Source: Mesostigma viride
Taxonomy: Eukaryota; Streptophyta; Mesostigmatophyceae; Mesostigmatales; Mesostigmataceae
Reading direction: 5' to 3'
NCBI GenBank assembly: GCA_009746045.1
Contig: RPFO01000496.1
Coordinates: 64,465-128,464 of the forward strand
Length of the DNA: 64,000 bases
Below are positions 1 to 10,443 of the stretch, one piece after another. The notes under the pieces are model-generated. The model was not told where the DNA came from and did no database searches. It saw only the letters and a program-made list of their open reading frames with translations. Position numbers and translations under genes: made by a program. Positions within the stretch are counted from its first letter, which is position 1, and every line of letters begins with the position of its first letter.

Positions 1-252
1 GGAGGAGGAGAGAGCGACACGTGGCGCCGGCAAGAGCAAGGGTGTGTTCAGGACTGGGTGAATGGTGGGCCCTGGGAGCAGTGATACTTATGGATTTGTG
101 TTCATCATCTTTGTTGCTTTTGTTTTCCGCACAAGAACAGCTTCAGCTGGAGAATATCAACGATACAACCAGCGCAGGCCAGAAAATTATGTTTAGAAGC
201 TGGAGATCTTTAGTGTGGTCATTAATAGGTACCTAAGATTTTTGCTTTCCAG
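1..252. other. Upstream region of the zinc-finger gene, no gene recognised
   Basis: No convincing exon is visible. A short piece near 165-187 (ACCAGCGCAGGCCAGAAA) matches the end of a dispersed repeat that is fuller at 33877-34721 and 42016-42645. A pyrimidine tract ending TTGCTTTCCAG closes at 252, directly before an ATG, so the exon starting at 253 may be internal and an earlier exon may lie outside the window. Confidence 0.5.
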
Positions 253-3200
253 ATGAATCACCAAATGGCTATCCCCCCGATGGGCTTCTACCTGTGTGCA
301 GGCAAGCTGGCAGCGCAGGGCCGGCGTGACGAGGGCAAGAATAAGCGGCGAAGACCCGCAGAGGACGAATGGGTGCAAGGTGGCCGCATTCGCAACCCTG
401 GTCTCGCTGAGCTCAGCGAGAGTGATATGAGCGATGCGGAGGGTGGCAGTAGCGATGAGGGGGAGGTCGGAGATGATGACGATGACGACGAAGATGGGGA
501 TGGGGGGCACCGTGGGGCGGGGGCGCTGCGGGGGAAAGGCGCGCGGCACGCCCTGCGGACCCAGGGGGACGACTCTGATGACGACAGTGAGGGGGAGGAA
601 GGGGAGGAGGAGGAGGAAAATGAGCGGGTCATGAGGGACGAGGAGGGGGGGGACGGCGAGATCAAGGGGCGTGGCGTGTGGAAGTGCTCGCTGTGCAAGG
701 GGACGTTATGCCTCTCGTCCGCCACGCGGGCGGCACACCTCGCGTCAAAGGTGAGACAGTAACCACACTTACCACAGTTGTAACATGATCGCTAGGCGCC
801 GCACACCTCGCGTCCAAGGTGAGACAAGGATAGCCATAATAATGAGAACATTAATGTTGATAACAATCATAGTAGGGTGCGCCCGCACACCTCGGTCCAA
901 GGCGAGACGATTATAAGTACAGCATTCATCATATTAGTATTTGTTGTAACTGGGTGCGTGGCACAGCCCATCCAATCTGAGACTAGGTATAAGATACGAA
1001 TTATTATCCTAACTGTAGTTATCATCCTAACTGTATTTATTATCCTAATAATGTACTACTCATAGCAGCAATGTTTAAATGATGAATGATGAAGTCTAAA
1101 ACAGGGCGCCGCACGCCTCTCGTCCCAAGGGAGACCCTTGATTTCCAAGGTCGCTCCAGTACTCCAAGTTGGTATCCAGTGTTTCTGGTTAGGGTTTAGG
1201 GTTCAGGGTTTAGGGTTTAGCCTGCGTCCCATTAATAGAGACACGGTCGGTATCTGCTTTGATACGGCTCTCGTATGACCCTGGGGTGGTCTTTCGAGCG
1301 AATGTGCGGGAATGTCAAACGCATGGTCTACGTAATTTCTAATCCATATATAGAACATGCGTTTGTGTATAAACCTATGTATATATAGTTTAGATCCCTT
1401 GTGCTATCAATGGTGCTTTGATACGTCACAAGCCTCTTTGCTCTGAGATCAGCCAAGTCACGGTCCTATCTGTCGGGCCTGTGTGGGACCACCCCGCAGA
1501 AACATTTCGCACAACCCCGGTGGATCACCGGCACAATGTTTGAAATCGACAACCGCAATTGTCAAGCGCGTCATGCTTTGAAATGATACTACTATTAAAG
1601 GATACTAAAAGACGTTAAAAGATATTAAAAGATATTAATAGATATTGATAGATACTAAAAGATAGCAGAAGATAGTAAATGGCTTGTCTTGTCACGCGCT
1701 ACACGCCTTGCTTTGTGACACAATCGCTGTGTTTTTAAGTATTCCAACTATTCATGGCCTTGCGCTGCGCTTGCGCCGTACAAGCACGGAAGCATGTCCA
1801 GGGCGTGCTCTGTCTGGCGCGTGGAAATATGGCTAGCGCCTCGTGCTGGCCTTGAAGCGTGTCTCATGCCTCGTGCTGGCCTTGAAGCGTGTCTCGTGCC
1901 TCGTGCTGGCCTTGAAGCGTGTCTCATGCCTCGTGCTGGCCTTGAAGCGTGTCTCACGCCTCGTGCTGGCCTTGAAGCGTGTCTCATGCCTCGTGCTGGC
2001 CTTGAAGCGTGTCTCACGCCTCGTGCTGGCCTTGAAGCGTGTCTGTCTCATGCCTCGTGCTGGCCTTGAAGCGTGTCTCACGCCTCGTGCTGGCCTTGAA
2101 GCGTGTCTCACGCCTTGTGCTGGCCTTGAAGCATGTCTCATGCCTCGTGCTGGCCTTGAAGCGTGGCTAGCGCCTCGTGCTGGCCTTGAAGCGTGTCTCC
2201 TGCCTCGTGCTGGCCTTGAACCGTGTCTCATGCCTCGTGCTGGCCTTGAAGCGTGTCTCGTGCCTCGTGCTGGCCTTGAAGCGTGTCTCACGCCTTGTGC
2301 TGGCCTTGAAGCGTGTCTCACGCCTCGTGCTGGCCTTGAAGCGTGTCTCATGCCTCGTGCTGGCCTTGAAGCGTGTCTCATGCCTCGTGCTGGCCTTGAA
2401 GCGTGTCTCATGCCTCGTGCTGGCCTTGAAGCGTGTCTCACGCCTCGTGCTGGCCTTGAAGCGTGTCTCATGCCTCGTGCTGGCCTTGAAACATGTCTCA
2501 CGCCTCGTGCTGGCCTTGAAACATGTCTCACGCCTCGTGCTGGCCTTGAAGCGTGTCTCATGCCTCGTGCTGGCCTTGAAGCGTGTCTCATGCCTCGTGC
2601 TGGCCTTGAAGCGTGGCTAGCGCCTCGTGCTGGCCTTGAAGCATGTCTCATGCCTCGTGCTGGCCTTGAAGCGTGTCTGATGCCTCGTGCTGGCCTTGAA
2701 GCGTGGCTAGCGCCTCGTGCTGGCCTTGAAACATGTCTCACGCCTCGTGCTGGCCTTGAAGCGTGTCTCACGCCTCGTGCTGGCCTTGAAGCGTGTCTCA
2801 TGCCTCGTGCTGGCCTTGAAGCGTGTCTCACGCCTCGTGCTGGCCTTGAAGCGTGTCTCGTGCCTTGTGCTGGCCTTGAAGCGTGTCTCATGCCTCGTGC
2901 TGGCCTTGAAGCGTGCCTCATGCCTCGTGCTGGCCTTGAAGCGTGTCTCATGCCTTGTGCTGACCTTGAAGCGTGTCTGATGCCTCGTGCTGGCCTTGAA
3001 GCGTGTCTCATGCCTTGTGCTGGCCTTGAAGCGTGTCTCACGCCTCGTGCTGACCTTGAAGTGTGTCTCATGCCTCGTGCTGGCCTTGAACCGTGTCTCA
3101 TGCCTCGTGCTGGCCTTGAAGCGTGTCTCGTGCCTCGTGCTGGCCTTGAAGTGTGTCTCACGCCTCGTGCTGGCCTTGAAGCGTGTCTCCTGCCTCGTGC

Positions 3201-6200
3201 TGGCCTTGAAGCGTGTCTCACGCCTCGTGCTGGCCTTGAAGCGTGTCTCATGCCTCGTGCTGGCCTTGAAGCGTGTCTCATGCCTTGTGCTGGCCTTGAA
3301 GCGTGTCTCCTGCCTCGTGCTGGCCTTGAAGCGTGTCTCACGCCTCGTGCTGGCCTTGAAGCGTGTCTCATGCCTCGTGCTGGCCTTGAACCGTGTCTCA
3401 TGCCTCGTGCTGGCCTTGAAGCGTGTCTCGTGCCTCGTGCTGGCCTTGAAGCGTGTCTCACGCCTTGTGCTGGCCTTGAAGCGTGTCTCACGCCTCGTGC
3501 TGGCCTTGAAGCGTGTCTCATGCCTCGTGCTGGCCTTGAAGCGTGTCTCATGCCTCGTGCTGGCCTTGAAGCGTGTCTCATGCCTCGTGCTGGCCTTGAA
3601 GCGTGTCTCATGCCTCGTGCTGGCCTTGAAGCGTGTCTCCTGCCTCGTGCTGGCCTTGAAGCGTGTCTCCTGCCTTGTGCTGGCCTTGAAGCGTGTCTCA
3701 CACCTCGTGCTGGCCTTGAAGCGTGTCTCGTGCCTCGTGCTGGCCTTGAAGCGTGTCTCATGCCTTGTGCTGGCCTTGAAGCGTGTCTCATGCCTTGTGC
3801 TGGCCTTGAAGTGTGTCTCATGCCTCGTGCTGGCCTTGAACCGTGTCTCATGCCTCGTGCTGGCCTTGAAGCGTGTCTCATGCCTCGTGCTGGCCTTGAA
3901 GCGTGTCTCCTGCCTCGTGCTGGCCTTGAAGCATGTCTCATGCCTCGTGCTGGCCTTGAAGCGTGTCTCACGCCTCGTGCTGGCCTTGAAGCGTGTCTCA
4001 CGCCTCGTGCTGGCCTTGAAGCATGTCTCACGCCTCGTGCTGGCCTTGAAGCGTGTTCACGCCTCGTGCTGGCCTTGAAGCGTGTCTCACGCCTCGTGCT
4101 GGCCTTGAAGCGTGTCTCATGCCTTGTGCTGGCCTTGAAGCGTGCCTCATGCCTCGTGCTGGCCTTGAAGCGTGTCTCACGCCTCGTGCTGGCCTTGAAG
4201 CGTGTCTCACGCCTTGTGCTGGGCTTGGACACGGTCGCACCCCACGCTTTCAGAAGCACCTCAAGAACGCACGCCGGCTGGAGCGGGGGGAGCTCAAGGA
4301 GATCAAGTACAACGAGGACGGTGAGGTGGAGGAGGAAGCGGAGACGCATGCGGAGCGAGTCGAGCGCATGCGCAGGGCGGCCGAGGAGGTGGGTGGGTGG
4401 GGGTGGTGGAGGTGAAGGGATAAGGGTTTAGGGTTTAGGGTAGGAAGCATGCGCAGGGCGGCGGCAGAGGTGGGTGATCCACGGGCTGGTCGGTGGGAGG
4501 GGTTGGGAAGGGTGGGGAGGACTGGTTGGTGGGAGGGGTTGTTCGGTTGAGTTGCAGCATGTGCAGGGGCGCCGAGGTGGTGGGGTTAGGGTGCTTTTAC
4601 AGTGCGAGGGTGGAAGTGTTTTGGGGGAGGATAGTTGGGGGCGTTGAAGGGGACTGCTACTATGTGCCTCGATTTGCAAGTGGGGTATCTCGTGTGCAAG
4701 TGTCCTGTGTTGCGCGTGCAAGTGTCCTGTGTTGGGCGTGCAAGTGTCCTGTGTTGCGCATGCAAGTGTCCTGTGCTGCGCGTGCAAGTGTCCTGTGTTG
4801 CGCGTGCAAGTGTCCTGTGTTGCGCGTGCAAGGGTCCTGTGTTGGGCGTGCAAGGGTCCTGTGTTGTGCGCGCAAGGGTCCTGTGTTGTGCGTGCAAGGG
4901 TCCTGTGTTGGGCGTGCAAGGGTCCTATGTTGCGCATGCAAGTGTCCTGTGTTGCGCGTGCAAGTGTCCTGTGTTACGCGTGCAAGTGTCCTGGGCGTGT
5001 GTGCGCAAGACCACCGAAGAGGGGTGGGGGCAGCGAGGGTAAACAAACAGTTCATAAAAATTGAACTCTTTGGTTTTCAGGCTGATGCTCTTGTCATTTA
5101 TTCGTTTCTAAATCCTGCACATTGTCGGGGGCGGGGGTGGGGACGGGGACGGGGGCACAAACGCTTTTGACGGTCCGCAGGCCAAGAAGCAGCCGCCTCG
5201 CCCTGACAATGGGGCGGGTGAGAACAAGGGCAAGCGGCGCAACCGGGGGCGACAACGGCAGCGACAGCGCCACCTGGCAAGGGTGCGTTAGAATTACTAT
5301 TCAATTCTAAAATTGGTTATATTATAAGTGCTTACTACTAGTACATTATTACTGCTAGTCCTAGTAGTACTAAGTATTGTTAGCATTCCTACTAATAGTA
5401 GGCCTTGCCATACCTTGCGGTTCAGTTTATATTGCTCTAGTGTGGTAATCATGATTGCAGTTTATTGTTTTTGTTTTATTTTATATCTTATCGTGTTTTT
5501 TTTTTTATCATCGTCACTATCCGCGTGCCTCCGTGGGGGCGGGTTGCTGGAACTCATCACGTCTTCAATTCTTTATGGCCTCATGGGGACATTATCCGCA
5601 GCGGATATTTATTAGGAAGAAAGCCCGGGGTATTGTGATTATGTTGTCTCTTAGGTAAGCACTCTCTCAAGTGGTCAGTACCATTCCCTATGGACTTTTA
5701 TATGAGGATCCTGTATCTACATCTCGTCTAAGGCAGCAAGAGGCTTCCATGTCTGGCGTAGGTCGGCATTCTTCTCATGTCATCACCCCCTGGGCTGCTT
5801 TGACTTACTCCCTTTTTCTGCGCCGATTGCTCAGCGACACATCGCGGTGTGAATGTGGACCACGTGTCATCCACTTCAAATTTGGTTGTTGATGTCTTTC
5901 TCTCCTCTATTTTTCTGTTTGCATGGCCGCGGGCTGAAACAGGTGGCAGCAGCGGCAGCAGCGGCGGCTTCGGGGGGAGCTACAGCGCCCGCTGGTCCAG
6001 GGACCCCTGGCATTGGTTCAGATGGTAAGGCGGCTGGTGGGGATACCAGCGGCAGCAAGCGCCCCAAGAAAGAGGGTGCACCCAAGCCGAGAGACGAGAG
6101 AAAGGCAGGCAAGCCGGTTGCTAACAATGCTCCGGAGGTTGGTAAGAAACGGAAAGCAGATGTGGCCGGTGGCGCGCCGGCGGCGGGCTTGGCGCCAGCG

Positions 6201-6395
6201 GCCAAGAAAGGGGCAGTTGGGGCAAAGACGCCAGAGGGTGCTCCTGGGGGAGCTGGGAAGAAGGTGGCAAGGGATACGAAGGCCCCATCCAAAGGGGCTG
6301 CGGCCACAGGGGCGAAGCCGTTGGGTAACGCAAGGCCTAAAGCAAGCAATAAGCTGGCGGGAGATATGCGTCCCAAGAAGAAAGCGGTGAAGTAG
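253..6395 (+). CDS. C2H2-type (zf-met/jaz-like) zinc-finger protein, four exons
   Basis: Proposed exons are 253-750, 4254-4388, 5181-5282 and 5943-6395 (TAG). All are phase 0 with GT-AG borders and give about 395 residues. Exon 1 encodes a basic start, a long Asp/Glu/Ser acidic tract, then Cys145 and Cys148 and the first zinc His. The second zinc His is the second residue of exon 2, so splicing rebuilds C-x2-C-x13-H-x5-H, which strongly supports the model. Exon 2 is charged and helical, and exon 4 is Ala/Lys/Pro rich with a basic C-terminus (KKKAVK). The finger type is common in nucleolar and RNA-associated proteins; a nuclear RNA role is inference only. The true start is uncertain: 253 follows a good acceptor, and a second acceptor (CTGTGTGCAG) ends at about 300. 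A LINE lies only a few bases beyond the stop. Confidence 0.7.
797..1136 (+). repeat. Echo copies of the zinc-finger exon 1 splice donor
   Basis: The exon 1 end (GCACACCTCGCGTCAAAG then GTGAGAC, 733-757) recurs inside the intron at 797-826 (nearly intact, donor kept), 881-909 (donor GT lost), about 952-985 (weak) and 1105-1136 (donor lost). Spacing is about 70-150 bp and similarity falls with distance. Confidence 0.75.
1189..1220 (+). repeat. Interstitial telomeric repeat (TTTAGGG type)
   Basis: About four tandem plant-type telomere units, one altered (TTCAGGG), inside intron 1 of the zinc-finger gene. A short AT-rich array of GATATTAAAA-like units follows at about 1590-1680. Confidence 0.8.
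1833..4225. repeat. 30-bp minisatellite, about 80 copies, intronic
   Basis: The unit is GCCTCGTGCTGGCCTTGAAG followed by CGTGTCTCAT. Copies differ at a few recurrent positions (GCG, CCG, ACA or GTG before TGTCTC; CATG, CACG, CGTG or CCTG after it). The same series of variants occurs at 2221-2430 and 3391-3600, which indicates block duplication. There is a 4-bp insertion near 2041 and a 1-bp loss near 4055. Because 30 is a multiple of three, long open frames of over 800 codons run on both strands; they are artefacts. The array fills most of zinc-finger intron 1 and ends about 30 bp before the exon 2 acceptor. Confidence 0.95.
4422..4442 (+). repeat. Interstitial telomeric repeat (TTTAGGG type)
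   Basis: AAGGGTTTAGGGTTTAGGGT lies about 35 bp into intron 2 of the zinc-finger gene, between the real donor and its first echo copy. Confidence 0.7.
4446..4585 (+). repeat. Echo copies of the zinc-finger exon 2 donor
   Basis: The exon 2 end and donor (GCATGCGCAGGGCGGCC then GAGGAGGTGGGTG, 4369-4397) reappears at 4447-4476 with its GGTGGGT donor intact and, more weakly, at 4555-4585. Confidence 0.65.
4678..4995. repeat. 22-bp minisatellite, about 14 copies
   Basis: The unit is TGCAAGTGTCCTGTGTTGCG plus CG; a block in the middle carries GGGTCC in place of GTGTCC. It lies in intron 2 of the zinc-finger gene. The open frames in it are repeat artefacts. Confidence 0.95.
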
Positions 6396-6409
6396 GCACA
6401 GCATTCCAT

Positions 6410-6559
6410 TAATTAATTAATTAATTAAACTCGTGCTCCCGTTGGGGAGTCATGGAGCACCGAAGTGCTTTTAATCCCTTTGTGTGCACTACAGGAGAAA
6501 GGGCAGAGACCCCCAGTCTCCTTCATGCCAAAGGCATGCCACAGCTGCAATCGGGCGCG
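6410..6559 (-). mobile_element. 5'-truncated LINE copy with target-site duplication
   Basis: The flanking direct repeat CAGCATTCCAT (6399-6409 and 6560-6570) brackets a 150-bp copy of the recurrent LINE 3' end. Read on the minus strand it ends in the hairpin CTCCCCAACGGGAG and a TTAA-repeat tail. It landed four bases after the zinc-finger stop codon, so it forms the start of that gene's 3' UTR. Confidence 0.8.
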
Positions 6560-6661
6560 CAGCATTCCATACAAAGTTCATCATCCAGCTGGACAATCCA
6601 TGTCCGGCCTGGTAGGTACCTATGAAGTTACATTGCTGTAAGTATAGCATTTATTATCGAT

Positions 6662-6910
6662 CAATTAATTAATTAAACTCGTGCTCCCGTTGGGGAGTCG
6701 CGGAGCACCAAAGTGCTTTTAATCCCTGTATGTCATGCACAACAGGAAGAAAGGGCAGAGACCCCCTTTCTCCTTCATGCCAGAGGCGTGCCACAGCAGC
6801 AATCGGACACGATAGACGATCCGGCAAGATCTGTGGGTGCAATAAGACCCATGTGAGCATATCATATAACAAGGAGCGTGGGCAAGTAATCTGATCATAG
6901 CCAGGACGTA
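6662..6910 (-). mobile_element. LINE 3' end (type A) and adjoining non-coding sequence
   Basis: This is a longer copy of the same LINE 3' region as at 6410-6559, with a TTAA tail at 6662 and the hairpin near 6683. The 5' limit and target duplication were not found. The flanks 6571-6661 and 6911-7091 show no gene. Confidence 0.7.
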
Positions 6911-7091
6911 GCATGGCTGTACAAGGGCTAGGCTAAGGCTATGGCTGGTTGTGTACCAGGCGTTAGCGGTGCACGTGACTAGGTATGCTGGCACGCCTAG
7001 GCAAACATTCTAGGCATGGCTGCCCTAGGGCGGCGGTGACTACCAATGGTTACAAGCTAGGGCTATTCTAGCCCGCAGGGGGCGTCCACAT

Positions 7092-7336
7092 CTTGCTCGA
7101 AACACACGCCCTGATCAAGCATGCTGTTTCCGGCCCCACCGTCTAGGTCATCTAGTCGCTCTACACGTAAGAGAGCCATGCATAATCTCAATGCACAAGG
7201 CTACACATTTCCATCACCATTCATCTTCATCATCCTGAACGATCGACTCGATCACGCGGACAAGATAACAGCAGGCTCGAGCTACCATGGTCCGGATTCT
7301 CCCGATTTCTGGCCTGCGCTGGTTGTCGCCTTGACA
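7092..7336 (-). repeat. Dispersed repeat X, partial copy
   Basis: Matches in reverse the sequence at 33877-34330 and in the same orientation 42400-42645 and 50045-50213. On its forward strand the family runs from GGAGACAACCAGCGCAGGCC to a region ending GTGTTTCGAGC. No protein is encoded. This copy keeps the stretch that holds a LINE insertion in the copy at 33877, so it documents the empty site. Confidence 0.75.
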
Positions 7337-7339
7337 TCT

Positions 7340-9058
7340 TGTGGTTGATCATCAGGTCCCCGCCCCTCCAGTACACCCTGGGCTTCTGGGGGTCCTGCTT
7401 GTGGCGGAGGTATTCAGGCCACAGGTCGTGTCGCTGCTGCTGCTGAGCGGGGGTCAGGTCGTCGTCCAGCGTCCAGGTGCCCAGGTGAGGTCGTGCAACC
7501 TCGACTTGCGACGAGAAAGGAACCGCTGCACTTGTCGTCAGGGCCGGAGCTGGGAAGGTGAGCAGGACTGGTGGGGGAGCCGCCTTGTCCCGTGAGTGGG
7601 GAAGGCGGTGGCACCCGCGCAGTTCTACCTCACCTACCAGGCCTATGAGGGTAAGAAGTTGGCCAGCTTGGCAGCTTCTTACCCTCATGGGCCTGGTAGG
7701 TGAGGTAGAAGGTCCTTGACCTCGTAGGACCGGTCCTTGAGCTCGTCGGCAAGGGTGGTTGACGTATCACCTGGCTTCAGTTCTGGGGGACGCGACGTAC
7801 GCAGCACCACTCGGCATTCACGGCGAGCGCGGTCGGTGGCCTCGGGACCGTTGGTTTGCCAGGCGGAGGTCCTCAAGCTCAGGACTGGAGTTTCGTAGCC
7901 ATGGCGTCTGTGGTCGAGGCGGTCGCTGACCACAGCAGTTCCGCGTCGGAGTGCGGCGAGAGGCTATCATCAGCCGGCCGGGTGGGCTGGGCTGCGATGG
8001 TGGCCGTCTGCGCTGCAATCGCCGGGACCTGCGCGGCCAGGGCGTTGGTTTGGGCGGTGATGGATTCTAGCTTTTTCCCGAGCAGGCCGCACTTGCCCTC
8101 CACCTGATTGAGGCGAGAGACAAGAGCAGCATGCGCCTCGATCAGATGCCTGCGCCGCGGTCTGCAGCGCCGTGAGCTGAGGTTGGAGCTAGTGGGCGAC
8201 CTAGTGGCTTCGATCCACATTAATTGGAGACCCGGGCCTAAACCGTGTTCGGAGTGTCGTGTTCAGCGAGGTCAGCTTCTCGGCCAACGGCCAGGTCACG
8301 TGCTCCTCCATTGCTCAGTGCTCGGATGTCATCCTTGCCCATGCTCCTTGTTATGATATGCTAGCTCACATGGGTCTTTTTGCACCCACAGATCTTGCCG
8401 GATCGTTTATCGGGTCCGATTGCAGCTGTGGCATGCCATGCCTCTGGCATGAAGGAGAAAGGGGGTCTCCGCCCTTTCCGTCCTGTTGTGAACACACATG
8501 GATTAAAAGCACTTCGGTGCTCCGTGACTCCCCAACGGGAGCACGAGTTTAATTAATTAATTAATTGATTAATGTCATCCTTGCAGAGGGAGGGAGCCGA
8601 TGTGGCCGCCGGCAGCCTGCGCAGGCCGGGCTGGGTTGCGGAGCTTAGCAACGAGGTCACGTTCAGTTAGCTGGAAGAAGCTGAAGAGGATGGCGAGGCG
8701 ATGGTTGCAAATGCTGGCAGTGCGAGGTATAGTCCTCCACGTTGTCGGTTGGGATGCATGGGCCCCTCGGGCTCACGGAGCTTGTGTTCCAGTGCGAAGT
8801 ACTGGACTATCTCGGCGCATTCTGCGTCGGTCAGTTGCAGCCAGCCGCGGAAAGAAAACGTTGCGTAGTCTAGGTACCGTCGCCATTTGCTTTTGTCGTA
8901 GCATGGTCTGTTGGGCTCTGGCGAGGCGCTTGGCGCTGGGTTTGCTGGTGATGGTTTTGCGGGCCCAGTCGACTGGGCAAGGACGATGGCGAGTGGGTTG
9001 GGCTGGGAGCCGGAAAGCTCCTTTTCCAAACCTCGTTTTGCTTTTGGAGTCGTCATAG
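7340..9058 (-). pseudogene. Degenerate LINE ORF1, interrupted by a younger LINE
   Basis: Minus-strand reading starts near 9056 (KWRRYLDYATFSFRGW region), continues at 8220-7880 with a helical coiled segment, and ends at 7690-7345 with the ORF1 C-terminus (DDDLTPAQQQQRHDLWPEYL, then VYWRGGDLMI). The DLTPAQ...LWP...YWRG pattern is the C-terminal signature of L1-type ORF1 nucleic-acid-binding proteins. The frame shifts several times and a second LINE fragment (8339-8571) splits it. A 30-bp inverted piece (CTTACCCTCATGGGCCTGGT-like) near 7650-7710 adds to the damage. Confidence 0.7.
8339..8571 (+). mobile_element. 5'-truncated LINE (233 bp) with 13-bp target duplication
   Basis: ATGTCATCCTTGC flanks it at 8326-8338 and 8572-8584. 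The copy ends with GTGACTCCCCAACGGGAGCA and a TTAA tail. It sits inside the ORF1 pseudogene on the opposite strand, so the insertion is younger than that element. Confidence 0.85.
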
Positions 9059-10443
9059 CTGCTTGTCACGTGCGTAACTTTTTCGATATTGGGTTTCAGC
9101 CGTAACCGATTGTACTGGCGAGTGCGTCTCTAAAAGGCGCATCGAATGCAAGTGATCTGACTGAATTTGGGGCAACTTACATCATTGGCTACATGCATTT
9201 CCACCCCGATTCATTTCCGGACATCATCCTGAACGACGACGCGATGAGTATACTAGACAAACGCAGACAAGAAAACAGAAGGCTAGCTCGAGCAATGATG
9301 GTCCAGATTCTTCAGATGGATTTCTGACCAGCGCTGGTTGTGTGTCTCATATTGATACGTTGCAACAGATCTGCAAGTGAGACAACAATTATAACTATTA
9401 GATCCTTACTATTCATTCAGCATGGGCTGAAGTGCTCTTTATCAACACTACACCTTCTCGTGCGTGTTCTTAACTTACTTCCTTTTCATTTCCTTTTCGT
9501 TTCTTTTCTTTTCTTTCTTGTGTTTTTCTCTTCCCTTCACTACACTTTCTTCGTTTCTTTTTCAGGTTTGAAATGCATGGCATTCATAATCCATTAAGTA
9601 GGGACCAGGTGCAATCAGACACTCTCCTGCGGTGCTGTCCCTACAAATGGCAAGTATGAGGGGGAAAATGTTTATGCATGAGCAAAGAGCAGTGTCACCT
9701 TGACAGCCAACATGGGCGTTGCTTTGCACCCTCGGCGCCATGACCGTACCATCTCGGAAAGAGGCTTTACAACCAGGCCATGCCAAGGCATCCAACAGGC
9801 AGGCTGGGACAAGACAAAGCGCCCCTGTCTGCTGAAGGCACACAACCCCAGCAGGGTATGCATATAGCACTTCTGAATACAATCACTATACAACTGTCCA
9901 CCGCCACCGCGCCTCCAACGGGCCCTTGCATGGTCTACAACCTGCCAAGCGCAGTCTTTCCATATTGGCACAAAACAATCCCCAACTAGAAGTTTCCGCC
10001 ATCTCCGCCCCACGTACATCGTCCACATGGCTACCCGCTCGTGGCTACCCAGGGCCTTTCCCTTGTCCTACAAGCCCTACAACTGCAACAGGAGGCCTTG
10101 CTTTCCAGCTGGCACAGGAGGCCTTGGTTCACTAGGCAAGCCCTGGCTCACGGCCGCCTGCTTCACACGCTTCACGGGCGCCCGCTAAACACACAAGGTG
10201 TGAGAAGCCCCTGTCCCGTTCTCGCAATGGCCAGCTGGCTGGCGCTTGAGCTTTGCACCGCAACAATCGCTTCTACTTTCGAACCACCATCCCGCTTGGA
10301 AACCACGAGCACCGCCGGCAGCCTTGAACAAGGCATCAAAGCGGCCGCCAGATTTAGTCCACACTGTCCATCGCCAGCATGCACGTCGCGCCGACCAGTC
10401 GCCATGAGGGGGGATCACAGCGTGACAACGTCCAGAAGTTTTT
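9059..10443. other. Intergenic, no gene recognised
   Basis: Holds a weak partial copy of repeat X (about 9190-9345) and a T-rich stretch (9470-9560). The open frames here show no family signature and look random. Confidence 0.5.

Noticed and set aside
1748-4431. Open frames of up to 862 codons on both strands
   Set aside because: They are translations of a 30-bp tandem repeat; a unit divisible by three keeps all frames open. Splicing evidence places the region in an intron.
4428-5170. Cys/His-rich frames that look like zinc proteins
   Set aside because: Translations of a 22-bp minisatellite; the three reading frames rotate through the same repeat.
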